From JAJZEO01 sp964477345 (GTDB lineage Bacteria; Chlamydiota; Chlamydiia; Chlamydiales; 2-12-FULL-49-11), in the NCBI GenBank assembly GCA_964477345.1, contig CAYZDL010000004.1, forward strand, positions 1-64,000: a DNA stretch of 64,000 nucleotides, written 5' to 3'. This document shows, piece by piece, positions 44,601-52,985 of the stretch (its first letter is position 1; each line of letters opens with the position of its first letter). Position numbers and translations under genes: made by a program. The notes under the pieces are model-generated. The model was not told where the DNA came from. It worked only from the letters and a program-made list of their open reading frames with translations, and ran no database searches.

Positions 44601-45148
44601 CTAGCTCTTTTCATTTTGTAGAGTCGTAAAAGGACCCGTATTTTCCTTAAATAGTTTTTTCGGGTGATTTTGTCATATACTTTCATCGGAAAAAAGACGC
44701 AAGCCAGAGAGTATACTCCATCGACTATTGGCATCAAGATTAAATCGGTGATCACAGAAAAGAGGTGCAGCTTAAAGTGCATTTCAATTAGGCCGTAGAG
44801 AACAAAGTGGAGAAGGGTCGAAATAAATGAATACATCACTGCATAGAGAGCGAAAACATGAACCTTTTCAAACGAAAAATAGGATCGATATCTAAAAACG
44901 ATCACAGTGGTCAATGTATAATTGAGGGCAAAAAAACCCATTGGAGCACTTTTAGAATAGAGATCGACAATTAACCCCGAGAACATCGAAAGCCACAACG
45001 CTCCTGCAAGGGAGTAGTGAGCACAAGCAAAGGTAAGGAAAGGGACAAAGGCTAGAAGTCGAATCTGAGGCACAAATGAGGGAAAAATGAGCAGTATGAT
45101 AAATGAGAGACCAAACGGAATGTAAGATTTCTTAAGAGAAGAAAGCAT
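44597..45148 (-). CDS. MreD-like rod-shape membrane protein
   Basis: 183 residues, five to six hydrophobic helices, ending in a basic tail (RKIRVLLRLYKMKRAR). The segment LSMFSGLIVDLYSKSAPMGFFAL matches the MreD pattern (Gly-Leu-hydrophobic-x-Asp-Leu, then Gly-Phe/Leu-x-Ala-Leu) and the length is that of MreD. MreD works with MreBC and RodA in elongation-type peptidoglycan synthesis. No mreB or mreC is nearby. Overlaps ispA and the phosphatase gene. Family assignment is by pattern and topology only. Confidence 0.55.
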   Translation of the reverse strand: MLSSLKKSYIPFGLSFIILLIFPSFVPQIRLLAFVPFLTFACAHYSLAGALWLSMFSGLIVDLYSKSAPMGFFALNYTLTTVIVFRYRSYFSFEKVHVFALYAVMYSFISTLLHFVLYGLIEMHFKLHLFSVITDLILMPIVDGVYSLACVFFPMKVYDKITRKNYLRKIRVLLRLYKMKRAR

Positions 45149-45893
45149 CAGTAATGGACCTCAGATAATCGGAAGGGAGTGACAATTTTTCAATTAGATC
45201 AAGAGTTTCGATTTTTAACTCATTAAGAAGAGAGAGACAATCCTTCTCAGGCAGGATTGATTGGATAGAGGAAGTTTCAGCTCTGTCACTTAAATCGTCT
45301 TTAATTTGAAATAAGAGGCCGAAAGTTTCACCAAAGCGCTCAAGAAGAGAAATTTGTGAAAGGGCAGCGCCCGCTAAATATCCCCCCGTCATGGCGGCTG
45401 CTGCAAAGAGTGCCCCGGTCTTCTGTTTTGCGATTAACATGTATTGATCTAAATCAATCGAACGATTTTTTGCCGCAAGATCCTTGATTTGTCCCCCTAG
45501 GATTCCAGAAGCTCCCAATTTTTGAGCGACACATTTGACGACATCAGTAAATGGGGAAAGAAGTTCAAAAGCATAAGTGAGGAGAAAGTCGCCCGTTAGA
45601 ATAGCTGTCGCTTCATCTTCTTGAATGTGAAGGCTTGGTTGTCCTCTTCTTGTGTCGTCATCATCCATGGCAGGCAGATCATCATGAATTAATGAATAGG
45701 TATGGAGCATTTCAATCGCGCACGCAGCATCGAGAGCTTTTTCATCGGCGATCGAGAGCACAATTAAGGGGCGTATACGCTTTGAAGGGGCCATTGTTGA
45801 ATAAATAGCCGCTCGTTTTAGTACTGGATCACCCACATCAAGAAGCGATAAAAGCCGTTTTTCGAGCAAAAGTTTGTAATCTGTTGCTAACAT
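45132..45893 (-). CDS. ispA: polyprenyl diphosphate synthase (farnesyl type)
   Basis: Condenses IPP with allylic diphosphates, making farnesyl diphosphate for undecaprenyl carrier and quinones. First Asp-rich motif in LIHDDLPAMDDDDTRRGQPS; second in FQIKDDLSD; also ILTGDFLLTYAFELL and the KTGALF block. 253 residues, shorter than E. coli IspA (about 300), with a compact C-terminus. Product length is not certain. Confidence 0.88.
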   Translation of the reverse strand: MLATDYKLLLEKRLLSLLDVGDPVLKRAAIYSTMAPSKRIRPLIVLSIADEKALDAACAIEMLHTYSLIHDDLPAMDDDDTRRGQPSLHIQEDEATAILTGDFLLTYAFELLSPFTDVVKCVAQKLGASGILGGQIKDLAAKNRSIDLDQYMLIAKQKTGALFAAAAMTGGYLAGAALSQISLLERFGETFGLLFQIKDDLSDRAETSSIQSILPEKDCLSLLNELKIETLDLIEKLSLPSDYLRSITDAFFS

Positions 45894-45918
45894 GAAACAG
45901 ACAATAACATTCTAATGA

Positions 45919-46590
45919 TTATTTTGATATACTTCCGTCGACCAAAGAAAGTTTCCTATCGCATCGGTCTGCAAACGACTGATCATGTGTCACTACAACG
46001 AGAGATTTTTTTAGCTCTTTGCAACACCCGATCAAGAGATCTTGGATCGCTTTCGCAGAGGCATTATCGAGATTCCCTGTGGGCTCATCGGCTAAAATGA
46101 GAGCAGGATTGTTCATCAGAGCCCGCGCAATTGAAGCACGTTGCTTTTCTCCCCCGGATAAATACTTAACAGGGAACTCAAGACGGTGTGATAAGCCGAC
46201 TTTTTTCAACAAGTCGCACGCTTCTTGGTAAGCTTTGCTTTGTTTATGGATAGCTCGCCTTGCGATTTTTGCCTTTATCAGCAGATTATTCAAGAGCGTC
46301 TCTTCTTCAAAAAGATTGCTTGATTGGAAGACGAACCCTATTTTCTCTGCACGAAGGATGGAGACGTCTTTTTTCGAATAAGCTCTATCGAAAAACTTTA
46401 GAATTCCTGATGTGGGTGATTCCAAAGTACCCAAAATATGAAGCAATGTGCTTTTGCCTGATCCCGAAGGTCCTACGATGGCCACCGTTTCGCAAGCATC
46501 AATGGAAAGATCGATCCCTTTCAAAACTATAACACTAGAAGGGGAGGAGAAAGTTTTTTTAATTCCTTTAGCCGATAAAACAGTCGTCAT
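45919..46590 (-). CDS. lolD: lipoprotein-release ABC transporter ATPase
   Basis: 223 residues: Walker A GPSGSGKSTLLHILG, Q-loop FVFQSSNLFEEE, signature YLSGGEKQRASIARALM, Walker B ALILADEPTGNLD, switch VVVTHD. Drives extraction of mature lipoproteins from the inner membrane together with the LolC/E-type permease encoded directly upstream, which it overlaps by four bases. The FEEET and PTGNLDN context fits LolD or the related MacB-type ATPases; the paired gene favours LolD. Confidence 0.93.
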   Translation of the reverse strand: MTTVLSAKGIKKTFSSPSSVIVLKGIDLSIDACETVAIVGPSGSGKSTLLHILGTLESPTSGILKFFDRAYSKKDVSILRAEKIGFVFQSSNLFEEETLLNNLLIKAKIARRAIHKQSKAYQEACDLLKKVGLSHRLEFPVKYLSGGEKQRASIARALMNNPALILADEPTGNLDNASAKAIQDLLIGCCKELKKSLVVVTHDQSFADRCDRKLSLVDGSISK

Positions 46591-48683
46591 GGATCAGACC
46601 TCAAAATTGCTGAAGGTTTTAATCTACAAGCCTTAACGGCAGGAATCAGTCCTGCAAGCATCGAAACGATGGGAGTCGTTATCAAAATAAAAACAAGCGA
46701 GCTTTTACTAAGTGTGTTTGGTAAGGAAGTTCCGTAGAAAACAGCGTTAAACGCTTGCTGGCCTTCAATTACATTTAATAAGTGGACTAAAGAATCGATA
46801 TGATAGAGGGTGAAAAAGGCTGCAATTGAGCCGACAACACAGCTGACCAAGCCCATGGCAATTCCACATAGTCCAAAAATAGTGGCGATCGATCTTTTTT
46901 TTGCACCCAGTGATAAAAGAATCCCAATTTCATGTTTTTTGTCGTTCACGAGTAATAGCAGTAGAGAAACGATATTTGAACAGGCGACAAACAAAATGAT
47001 CATCCCAATAAGCATGAATAAGTACCGGTCGCTTTGGAATTGACTCATTAAATCTTTTGCAAATTCATAGTTATAAAAAGGAACTACTTTCCAATAGGGA
47101 GAAAGTCCTTTTTCCTCAAATTTAGAGGCGATTTCCTTTGCGATGATAGGAGTTTTTTTCAAATCTCTGAACCACACTTGTATACCGTTCGATAACAAAG
47201 GGTCAAGAGCTGTGCTTTGAGAAGACTCGTTGATGTGTCTTGCAATTGAACGATCGCCTAAGGCAAAGCGTGCTCCAACCGCCATTACACCTGGATCGTA
47301 AAAACCGCAGACCTGAATTGGAAGGCGCTGCTCTTGCATGCTTGTGGGTGTTGCACTCCCATAAGCGAAATAGCCACTGTCACCGATTAAGACATTGTAT
47401 TCACGAAAATTATTGGGTAGGACGACACCTCTGTCGGGAAGTTTGACCGTGCCTGCGACAATCGATAGCCATGGAGGTTGATATTGAGGCTCAACAAGAA
47501 ACTTTTGGATCACTTCTGCGTCGGAAATTTCGATATCTTTCCAAGGAATCTCAGCATGAATCGGTTGATTTTGGAGTGTAGCTTGCACTTGAAGTTTGCA
47601 GTCGGCTAAACAACTCATAGTCGTCGGCATTGAGATCTTTCCTGAGGCGACCTCGAATACAAGCTCTTGATCAAGGAAGATCGGGATAACGGGGCGGATC
47701 AGGTAGGTGGTATCTTCGGAACTGAAAACAAGCCGATCACCCTCTCTCTTTAAAAACCCCTTAGTCATTTCATTGTGAAAGGCTATATTCAAATCGATTG
47801 GAAGAACCAAACATACAACTTGATTTCCCATAAATCTGGCATAAGTTTCATAGGTTACCCCCTCCTTCAGAAGAGAAGGGTCAAGTTGCCAAGCCGATGA
47901 ATCGGTAACTACTTTTTTAATGATCAAATTTGACAAGATCCGTTTCATTAGTGGGGGATCAGCGAGCTTGGTCGATTCTAAAGAAAGAGTAGGTCTATCG
48001 CTTGCTATATTTTGATCACGGATTCGGTCTGCTAAATAAAGCAGATGATTAATATCTTTGATCGAAGGGGCTTCAAAAAGGTCATAAAGGGCCGTATTCG
48101 ATTCGCTGATCGAGGCGATATAGGATGCCTGAGTAAGAAAGTTTTGGTTGTCTCCCTGTAGTGATGATAAATCACCTTTTCGAACTTGTCTTAAGCGCAT
48201 CAAAGCGCCTGCGATTTCGTAATCTTCTGCTATTAACGGGACACTATGTTGGGAGCCTACTTCATAGACAGCTTCAAATGCGCTTTTAACGAGGTCTTTA
48301 AGTTCGTCATGGTCATCGAATTCACCTCTAGGCCAGTAAAAAGGGATCTCCTCATCATCTTCAGGTGAATAGGGATCGCTCACGTTGGAAATGAGCTTCT
48401 CTCCAATACTTTTTAAACGAAAATCGGAATTAGAGGAAATTCCATCTACTTGATAGTAATAAGAGTTAAAATATTCCTCAGTGGGAAGGATACGCAAAGG
48501 AGCGTTTAGAGAGGTGACTTTTCCAAGCCAATTTTTTTCAATCCCTTCAGTGATAGAAAGGAAGAGGAGAAGAAGCCATATGACTAAAGATATGACGAAA
48601 ACTGACAACAATCCTATAAGAGAAACAGAAAGATGCTTTCTCTTTGGCCATAGGTAACTCTTTGCAACGGAAAACTCAAACAT
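46587..48683 (-). CDS. lolE: LolC/LolE-type lipoprotein-release permease with enlarged periplasmic domain
   Basis: N-terminal helix (SVSLIGLLSVFVISLVIWLL, residues about 20-45), a periplasmic region of about 500 residues, then three C-terminal helices of FtsX type (LFMLIGMIILFVACSNIVSLL, IFGLCGIAMGLVSCVVGSI, a third near KSSLVFILITTPIVSML). LolC and LolE are normally about 400 residues; this protein is 698, with an insert in the periplasmic part. Together with lolD it would form the lipoprotein-exporting complex; a single LolE-like permease (LolF type) may work as homodimer. Confidence 0.85.
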   Translation of the reverse strand: MFEFSVAKSYLWPKRKHLSVSLIGLLSVFVISLVIWLLLLFLSITEGIEKNWLGKVTSLNAPLRILPTEEYFNSYYYQVDGISSNSDFRLKSIGEKLISNVSDPYSPEDDEEIPFYWPRGEFDDHDELKDLVKSAFEAVYEVGSQHSVPLIAEDYEIAGALMRLRQVRKGDLSSLQGDNQNFLTQASYIASISESNTALYDLFEAPSIKDINHLLYLADRIRDQNIASDRPTLSLESTKLADPPLMKRILSNLIIKKVVTDSSAWQLDPSLLKEGVTYETYARFMGNQVVCLVLPIDLNIAFHNEMTKGFLKREGDRLVFSSEDTTYLIRPVIPIFLDQELVFEVASGKISMPTTMSCLADCKLQVQATLQNQPIHAEIPWKDIEISDAEVIQKFLVEPQYQPPWLSIVAGTVKLPDRGVVLPNNFREYNVLIGDSGYFAYGSATPTSMQEQRLPIQVCGFYDPGVMAVGARFALGDRSIARHINESSQSTALDPLLSNGIQVWFRDLKKTPIIAKEIASKFEEKGLSPYWKVVPFYNYEFAKDLMSQFQSDRYLFMLIGMIILFVACSNIVSLLLLLVNDKKHEIGILLSLGAKKRSIATIFGLCGIAMGLVSCVVGSIAAFFTLYHIDSLVHLLNVIEGQQAFNAVFYGTSLPNTLSKSSLVFILITTPIVSMLAGLIPAVKACRLKPSAILRSDP

Positions 48684-48734
48684 GTACCTTTGTCCCGAAC
48701 CACGCTTTTTTCTAAAGAATATACAGGATCGAGA

Positions 48735-48896
48735 TTATTTCTTCTCTCTAAAAGCTACGTGTTTTCTTAGCGTAGGATCATATTTTTTCAATTCCATCCG
48801 CGCGGGGGTGTTGCGAGGGTTTTTTACCGTCGTAGTTCTGTAGGAACTTTCTGTGCTCTCTAGAGTGACCACTTGTCGAACTTTTTTCTTTGCCAC
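48735..48896 (-). CDS. rpmG: 50S ribosomal protein L33
   Basis: 53 residues starting from GTG at 48896 with GAGG upstream: MAKKKVRQVVTLESTESS, then RTTTVKNPRNTPARMELKKYDP and KHVAFREKK. This is the cysteine-free L33 pattern (TxKNxRNTPxRLELxKYxPxLxKHxxFxExK). It lies alone before lolE, 52 bases apart. Confidence 0.95.
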   Translation of the reverse strand: MAKKKVRQVVTLESTESSYRTTTVKNPRNTPARMELKKYDPTLRKHVAFREKK

Positions 48897-48942
48897 TGGA
48901 TACCTCAACAAAATTTTAGCGGAATTGTAATATATTTGACTA

Positions 48943-49956
48943 TTACAAGCAACTTTTTTTGCTTGTCGGGAGGGCAGTTAACGAAAAGTAAGGGTCCATC
49001 GGTTCTTTATGATAGGCCAAACCCGCGATCATTGCGCCGTTGTCGAGTGATAGACCGGGTGTGGGCCATGTAACAGAAGTTCCTGCGTCACGTTTTTCCT
49101 CGAAAAGCGCTCGCAAACGACGGTTATTCGAAACTCCTCCTCCTACATAAATTTTTGAAAGATGGTGTTCTTTTGCTGCCTTTAAGGTTGCCTCTACCAA
49201 TGGGATCAGAGCTGCTTCTTGGAATGAGGCAGCAAAATGGGGTAGATCTTCTTCTTTTAAAAGGGTCGGGGAACTGGAGGCGCCATTATTTCCTTTGATA
49301 AAGTAAAGAGCTTGGGTTTTGAGCCCACTATAAGAAAAATGCCCTTCTCTTCGTTTGTTTGAAAAAGGATAAGCAGAGGTATTGCCACCTTTGGCTAGTT
49401 GTTCGATCTTTGGACCGGCGGGGTAGGTAAGGTTGAGAAGGCGACCTACCTTATCAAAAGCTTCTCCTACTGCATCATCGATGGTGCTTGATAGGGTCTC
49501 ATACTTACCAAGAGAGTCGATCTTGACGAGGGCTGTATGACCTCCCGAGGCAATCAGCCCTATGGCAGGTGTCACAAATTCATCCTCTGACATCATCGCA
49601 GCATATAGATGGGCTTCAATGTGGTTGATTGGAATAAGGGGGATGCCATAGGCGTAAGCTAAAGTCTTCGCAACATTGACCCCCATCAATAGGGACCCTA
49701 TGAGTCCAGGCATGTAAGAAACAGCCACCTTGTCAATGTCGTTCATCGTCAGGTTGCTTTCCTTTAAAGAACTGTCGATCAGGGGCAAAAGCAGGTCAAA
49801 GTGGTGTCTTGAGCTCATTTCTGGAAAAACTCCACCAAAAGCCTGGTGGAGCTCGATATGAGAAGCAAGTTGGTTGCAAAGAATTTTCTTGCCATCTTGG
49901 ACGATTCCAATGGCCGTTTCGTCGCAGCTAGTCTCTATTCCTAATATCAATGTCAT
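48943..49956 (-). CDS. tsaD: tRNA N6-threonylcarbamoyladenosine synthase catalytic subunit
   Basis: TsaD transfers threonylcarbamoyl to A37 of ANN-decoding tRNAs. IETSCDETAIGIV at the N-terminus, MPGLIGSLLMG, and the metal-binding INHIEAHLYA, SGGHTALV and DNGAMIAGLAYH. 337 residues. The partner tsaC is about 1.2 kb away on the same strand, so both steps of t6A formation are present here. Confidence 0.95.
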   Translation of the reverse strand: MTLILGIETSCDETAIGIVQDGKKILCNQLASHIELHQAFGGVFPEMSSRHHFDLLLPLIDSSLKESNLTMNDIDKVAVSYMPGLIGSLLMGVNVAKTLAYAYGIPLIPINHIEAHLYAAMMSEDEFVTPAIGLIASGGHTALVKIDSLGKYETLSSTIDDAVGEAFDKVGRLLNLTYPAGPKIEQLAKGGNTSAYPFSNKRREGHFSYSGLKTQALYFIKGNNGASSSPTLLKEEDLPHFAASFQEAALIPLVEATLKAAKEHHLSKIYVGGGVSNNRRLRALFEEKRDAGTSVTWPTPGLSLDNGAMIAGLAYHKEPMDPYFSLTALPTSKKSCL

Positions 49957-50004
49957 AATAAGGAAAAGAGTTTACTAGTTGGGCCTTGTTAGGTCAAGGT
50001 CTAA

Positions 50005-50433
50005 TTATGCTATGTTTACAAGTTCTATTTCGAAGTTGAGGGGCTGACCCGCAAGGGGATGATTGGCGTCGAGTTTTACCTCATTTTCGGTCACTTCCGC
50101 TATAGTGACAATCGCCATTTCCTCTCCTTCCCCAATCTGTAATTGCTGTCCAACCTGGATATCAAGCTGCGCAGGCATATACTGTCTATCGACCACTTTT
50201 ACAAGTTCTGGCAAATGGTCGCCATAAGCCTCAGCCGGGTGAATATGAATTGTCTTTTTTTCGCCAATCCTCATTCCGTATACAGCGATTTCAAAGCCGG
50301 GGATTAGTTGTCCATCACCCAGGGTAAATTCGATAGGCTCTTTCCCATAGGAAGAGTCGAAATCGCTCCCATTATCAAGGAAACCTCTGTAATTGACTGA
50401 GACGGTGTCTCCCTTTTTCGCAACTTTTGTCAT
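50005..50433 (-). CDS. FKBP-type peptidyl-prolyl isomerase (SlyD-like)
   Basis: 142 residues: VSVNYRGFLDNGSDFDSSYGKEPIEFTLG is the FKBP core (with a short spacer), followed by QLIPGFEIAVYGMRIGEKK and an insert-in-flap region (HIHPAEAYGDHLPEL), and ends with DANHPLAGQPLNFEIELVNI, typical of the SlyD/FklB-like short FKBPs. It lacks the His/Cys-rich metal tail of E. coli SlyD. Cytoplasmic folding helper. Confidence 0.92.
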   Translation of the reverse strand: MTKVAKKGDTVSVNYRGFLDNGSDFDSSYGKEPIEFTLGDGQLIPGFEIAVYGMRIGEKKTIHIHPAEAYGDHLPELVKVVDRQYMPAQLDIQVGQQLQIGEGEEMAIVTIAEVTENEVKLDANHPLAGQPLNFEIELVNIA

Positions 50434-50551
50434 AAACTACGACTCCAATATAAGCATTTTTAATCTTTCTGCAAGTTACACATATTTGTCTGTTTTGTTA
50501 ACTACTTTTTATAACAAAAAAATAATTATATTTATTCTCAGAAGGTTATGG

Positions 50552-51181
50552 TTATTTTTTTTTACAAATATACTCAGGATCATACCCAAGAACAGCGGTA
50601 AAATGGTTAGGGGGGATCGCCCCATTTCTTAAAATTTTCCATCGGGAATCTTCATAGGCAATTAAAGTTGATTCGACCCCAATTAGAGGTGAATCACTGC
50701 TTTTTTCTACGATAGGGAAATCCTTGCCAAAAGCCTCCTCGATTTTTTTAGGATCTGTCGTGGAGGGTGTCTGAGTAATATTGGCTGAGGTCGAGACAAT
50801 CGGACCCGTTTTTTGGATAATCGCAAGAAGTTCTTTATTTGCAGGAATACGGAATGCACAGGTGTTCTCTCCGGCACGGACGATAGAAGGGACTTTTAAT
50901 GGATTTACGGGGAGGACCATTGTTAAGGGACCGGGCCAAAAAGCGTAAGCTAAATGGATCGTGTTAGGAGGAAGGATCAAAGTAAGATCAATGAGTGTAT
51001 TGATATCGGCAATCAATGTAATTAAAGGGGAGGAGAGAGGACGCTTTTTGAGATCAAAAATTTTCTTGATAGCGATTTCGCATTCGATCTTTGCAGAGAG
51101 GCCGTACACAGTATCGGTGGGTAGGGCAACAATGCCTCCATTCAAGATTTTCTCAATCGCTTCATTGTCAGAAATAATCAT
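50552..51181 (-). CDS. tsaC: threonylcarbamoyl-AMP synthase (YrdC/TsaC)
   Basis: 209 residues from ATG at 51181 (MIISDNEAIEKIL). Family blocks: GIVALPTDTVYGLSA, LKKRPLSSPLI (phosphate-binding KxR), WPGPLTMVLP, AFRIPANKELL and VSTSANITQ. The frame could begin at 51247 but that would overlap the divergent ddl start. It makes the threonylcarbamoyl-AMP used by TsaD. Only 34 bases separate it from ddl, which would be tight for two promoters. Confidence 0.93.
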   Translation of the reverse strand: MIISDNEAIEKILNGGIVALPTDTVYGLSAKIECEIAIKKIFDLKKRPLSSPLITLIADINTLIDLTLILPPNTIHLAYAFWPGPLTMVLPVNPLKVPSIVRAGENTCAFRIPANKELLAIIQKTGPIVSTSANITQTPSTTDPKKIEEAFGKDFPIVEKSSDSPLIGVESTLIAYEDSRWKILRNGAIPPNHFTAVLGYDPEYICKKK

Positions 51182-51215
51182 AAAAAAAAGATAGCGATTT
51201 ACCGAGTTTTTTGTC

Positions 51216-52259
51216 ATGATTAAAAAAATGAAAACGAAACTTTGCATCCTCTTTGGGGGAAAATCGGTTGAGCACGATGTCTCTGTTTTATCGACAAAAA
51301 ACCTTTTGCCTAATTTCAGGCGTGATCAGTATGAAATTTACCTAGTAGGTATTGATAAACAGGGATTTTGGCATTTATCGGATGAAACTTGTCAACTTAA
51401 TGATCCTAGGCCTTTTTACGAAGTGATCGGCGAAATAGTGAGATGGGGGGTCGATGTTGTCTTTCCGATTCTTCATGGACTAAATGGTGAAGATGGGACA
51501 ATTCAAGGACTCCTTGAAGTGATGAATGTAGCTTATGTCGGACCGAATGTTTTAGCAGCGGCTGTGGGACTTGATAAAGATGTGATGAAAAGGCTTGCTC
51601 GTGAAGCCGGGGTTCCAATGACAGACTTTATTGCCTGTGTAGACTATCCCGACTACGAGAAAGTCAAGGATAGACTTTCACTGCCGATATACATTAAGCC
51701 AGCTTCAATGGGGTCAACACTTGGGATAACGACGGCCTATTCGGAAGCAGAATTTGCAAAAGGTTTCAGCATTGCAAAAAAATTTGATCACAAAGTGATT
51801 TTAGAAAAGAAAGTCCGTGGGAGAGAATTTGAATGTTCTGTCATTGGACTTGATAACCCGATTGCCTCTTTGCCGTGCGAAATTGTAGCTAAAACAGGTG
51901 TCTATTCTTATACGGGGAAATACTTTGATCGTTCGCTCACAAATTACATTTATCCCGCTCAGATCGAGATTGAGTTGGTGAAAAAATTTCAAGAGATCGC
52001 TCTTCAAATTTACAAGTTATTGTGCAGTGAAGTGATGGCACGTGTAGATTTCTTTTATACCGAAGAGGGGGAGATCCTTTTTAATGAGATCAACACGATT
52101 CCTGGATTTACCTATATGAGTATGTTCCACCGGATGTGGGAAGTCTCTGATTTGCCCACCCCTGATCTTGTTGATCGACTAATTGAATATGCATTCGAGA
52201 GGCACCATAGAAAGTTTTCCAAAGAACACACATTTCAGGAAGAAGAGCTGCTCGTCTAG
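51216..52259 (+). CDS. ddl: D-alanine--D-alanine ligase, free-standing
   Basis: Makes the D-Ala-D-Ala dipeptide of peptidoglycan. LCILFGGKSVEHDVSVLS at the N-terminus, FPILHGLNGEDGTIQGLLE, YIKPASMGSTLGI (ATP-grasp), and EILFNEINTIPGFTYMSMF at the Mg2+-binding end. 347 residues. The start may be ATG at 51216 or the next ATG at 51228; neither has a good ribosome site. In Chlamydiaceae Ddl is fused to the C-terminus of MurC; here it is a separate gene with no murC nearby. The 3' end overlaps the rhodanese gene by four bases. Confidence 0.95.
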   Translation: MIKKMKTKLCILFGGKSVEHDVSVLSTKNLLPNFRRDQYEIYLVGIDKQGFWHLSDETCQLNDPRPFYEVIGEIVRWGVDVVFPILHGLNGEDGTIQGLLEVMNVAYVGPNVLAAAVGLDKDVMKRLAREAGVPMTDFIACVDYPDYEKVKDRLSLPIYIKPASMGSTLGITTAYSEAEFAKGFSIAKKFDHKVILEKKVRGREFECSVIGLDNPIASLPCEIVAKTGVYSYTGKYFDRSLTNYIYPAQIEIELVKKFQEIALQIYKLLCSEVMARVDFFYTEEGEILFNEINTIPGFTYMSMFHRMWEVSDLPTPDLVDRLIEYAFERHHRKFSKEHTFQEEELLV

Positions 52260-52582
52260 GTTTTGATAATTCTGATCTTGGCCTCTGAGAAATTTTTCAT
52301 CGAATCGTACGTATAGTAAAGCTCTTGTTGAGGGACCGTTTCTAGGATTTTGCAAGCTTTAAGTCCTTCATCTTTTGTTTTCGCAATGATAATGATGATC
52401 TTATAAACCCAAAAGTCCTTGGGTTTAGATGCCAAATCGACCAAAGGGAGATTGATCGTATTATCAATGTGTTCCAAGTAATATTCTTCTGATTGACGAA
52501 CGTCGATGATTAAGAGAGAAGAATTAGGGAGTGTTTGGAGCGATTTTTTCAAATCCGCGGCGTTTATTTTTTTCGTCTTCAT
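52256..52582 (-). CDS. rhodanese-like domain protein without catalytic cysteine
   Basis: 108 residues. LIIDVRQSEEYYLEHIDNTINLPL is the N-terminal rhodanese signature. The loop that carries the active cysteine (normally VYCxxGxRS) reads IIIIIAKTKDEGLKA, without Cys, so sulfur transfer is unlikely and a binding or regulatory role is more plausible. The only Cys is in a helix after the loop (KACKILE). Convergent with ddl. Confidence 0.8.
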   Translation of the reverse strand: MKTKKINAADLKKSLQTLPNSSLLIIDVRQSEEYYLEHIDNTINLPLVDLASKPKDFWVYKIIIIIAKTKDEGLKACKILETVPQQELYYTYDSMKNFSEAKIRIIKT

Positions 52583-52618
52583 ACTGTTGTTTTACCAATT
52601 GTAAGCCAAAAAAGGCTA

Positions 52619-52646
52619 TTCAAAAAAGGATCCTAAAGAATATAAT
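52619..52646 (+). promoter_or_regulatory. candidate promoter of the 72-aa protein gene
   Basis: TTCAAA (52619-52624; 4 of 6), 16-base spacer, TATAAT (52641-52646; consensus). The leader would be about 30 bases and includes AGGAGA before the ATG. It may also serve the downstream efflux operon. Confidence 0.45.
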
Positions 52647-52681
52647 TTTGAATTTAAGCACATATAAATAGGAGATTAAGC

Positions 52682-52900
52682 ATGAAATCTGCAATAAAAA
52701 AAATGTTGTTGATTTGTCCTCTTGTGTTTGGCTCATTGTATGCCACACAAGAAGAGGATGATGAAATAGAAGTGGCTCATATTGGTCCTAGAGGAGAGGA
52801 GTCTTATGTTCCTGGTGAAATAGAGGATGTAACTCAAGTACCAGAACTTGATGAAGATATTCTCTACTATGATTTTGATGAAGATTTCAGAGACGACTAA
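52682..52900 (+). CDS. small exported acidic protein, 72 aa
   Basis: Signal peptide (KKMLLICPLVFGSLYATQ) then about 50 residues of strongly acidic, low-complexity sequence rich in Asp, Glu and Tyr: EEDDEIEVAHIGPRGE and, at the C-terminus, ILYYDFDEDFRDD. AGGAGA lies before the ATG and a good -10 is upstream. It might bind cations or a basic partner; I recognise no family. 85 bases before the tolC-like gene, same strand. Confidence 0.65.
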   Translation: MKSAIKKMLLICPLVFGSLYATQEEDDEIEVAHIGPRGEESYVPGEIEDVTQVPELDEDILYYDFDEDFRDD

Positions 52901-52985
52901 TTTATCCACTCGTGATTAAAAAAGATTGTTTCATAAAAAAGAAGTTTCCTTTATGCGAAAGGGTAGGTGATCTTCTTGGGGAATT

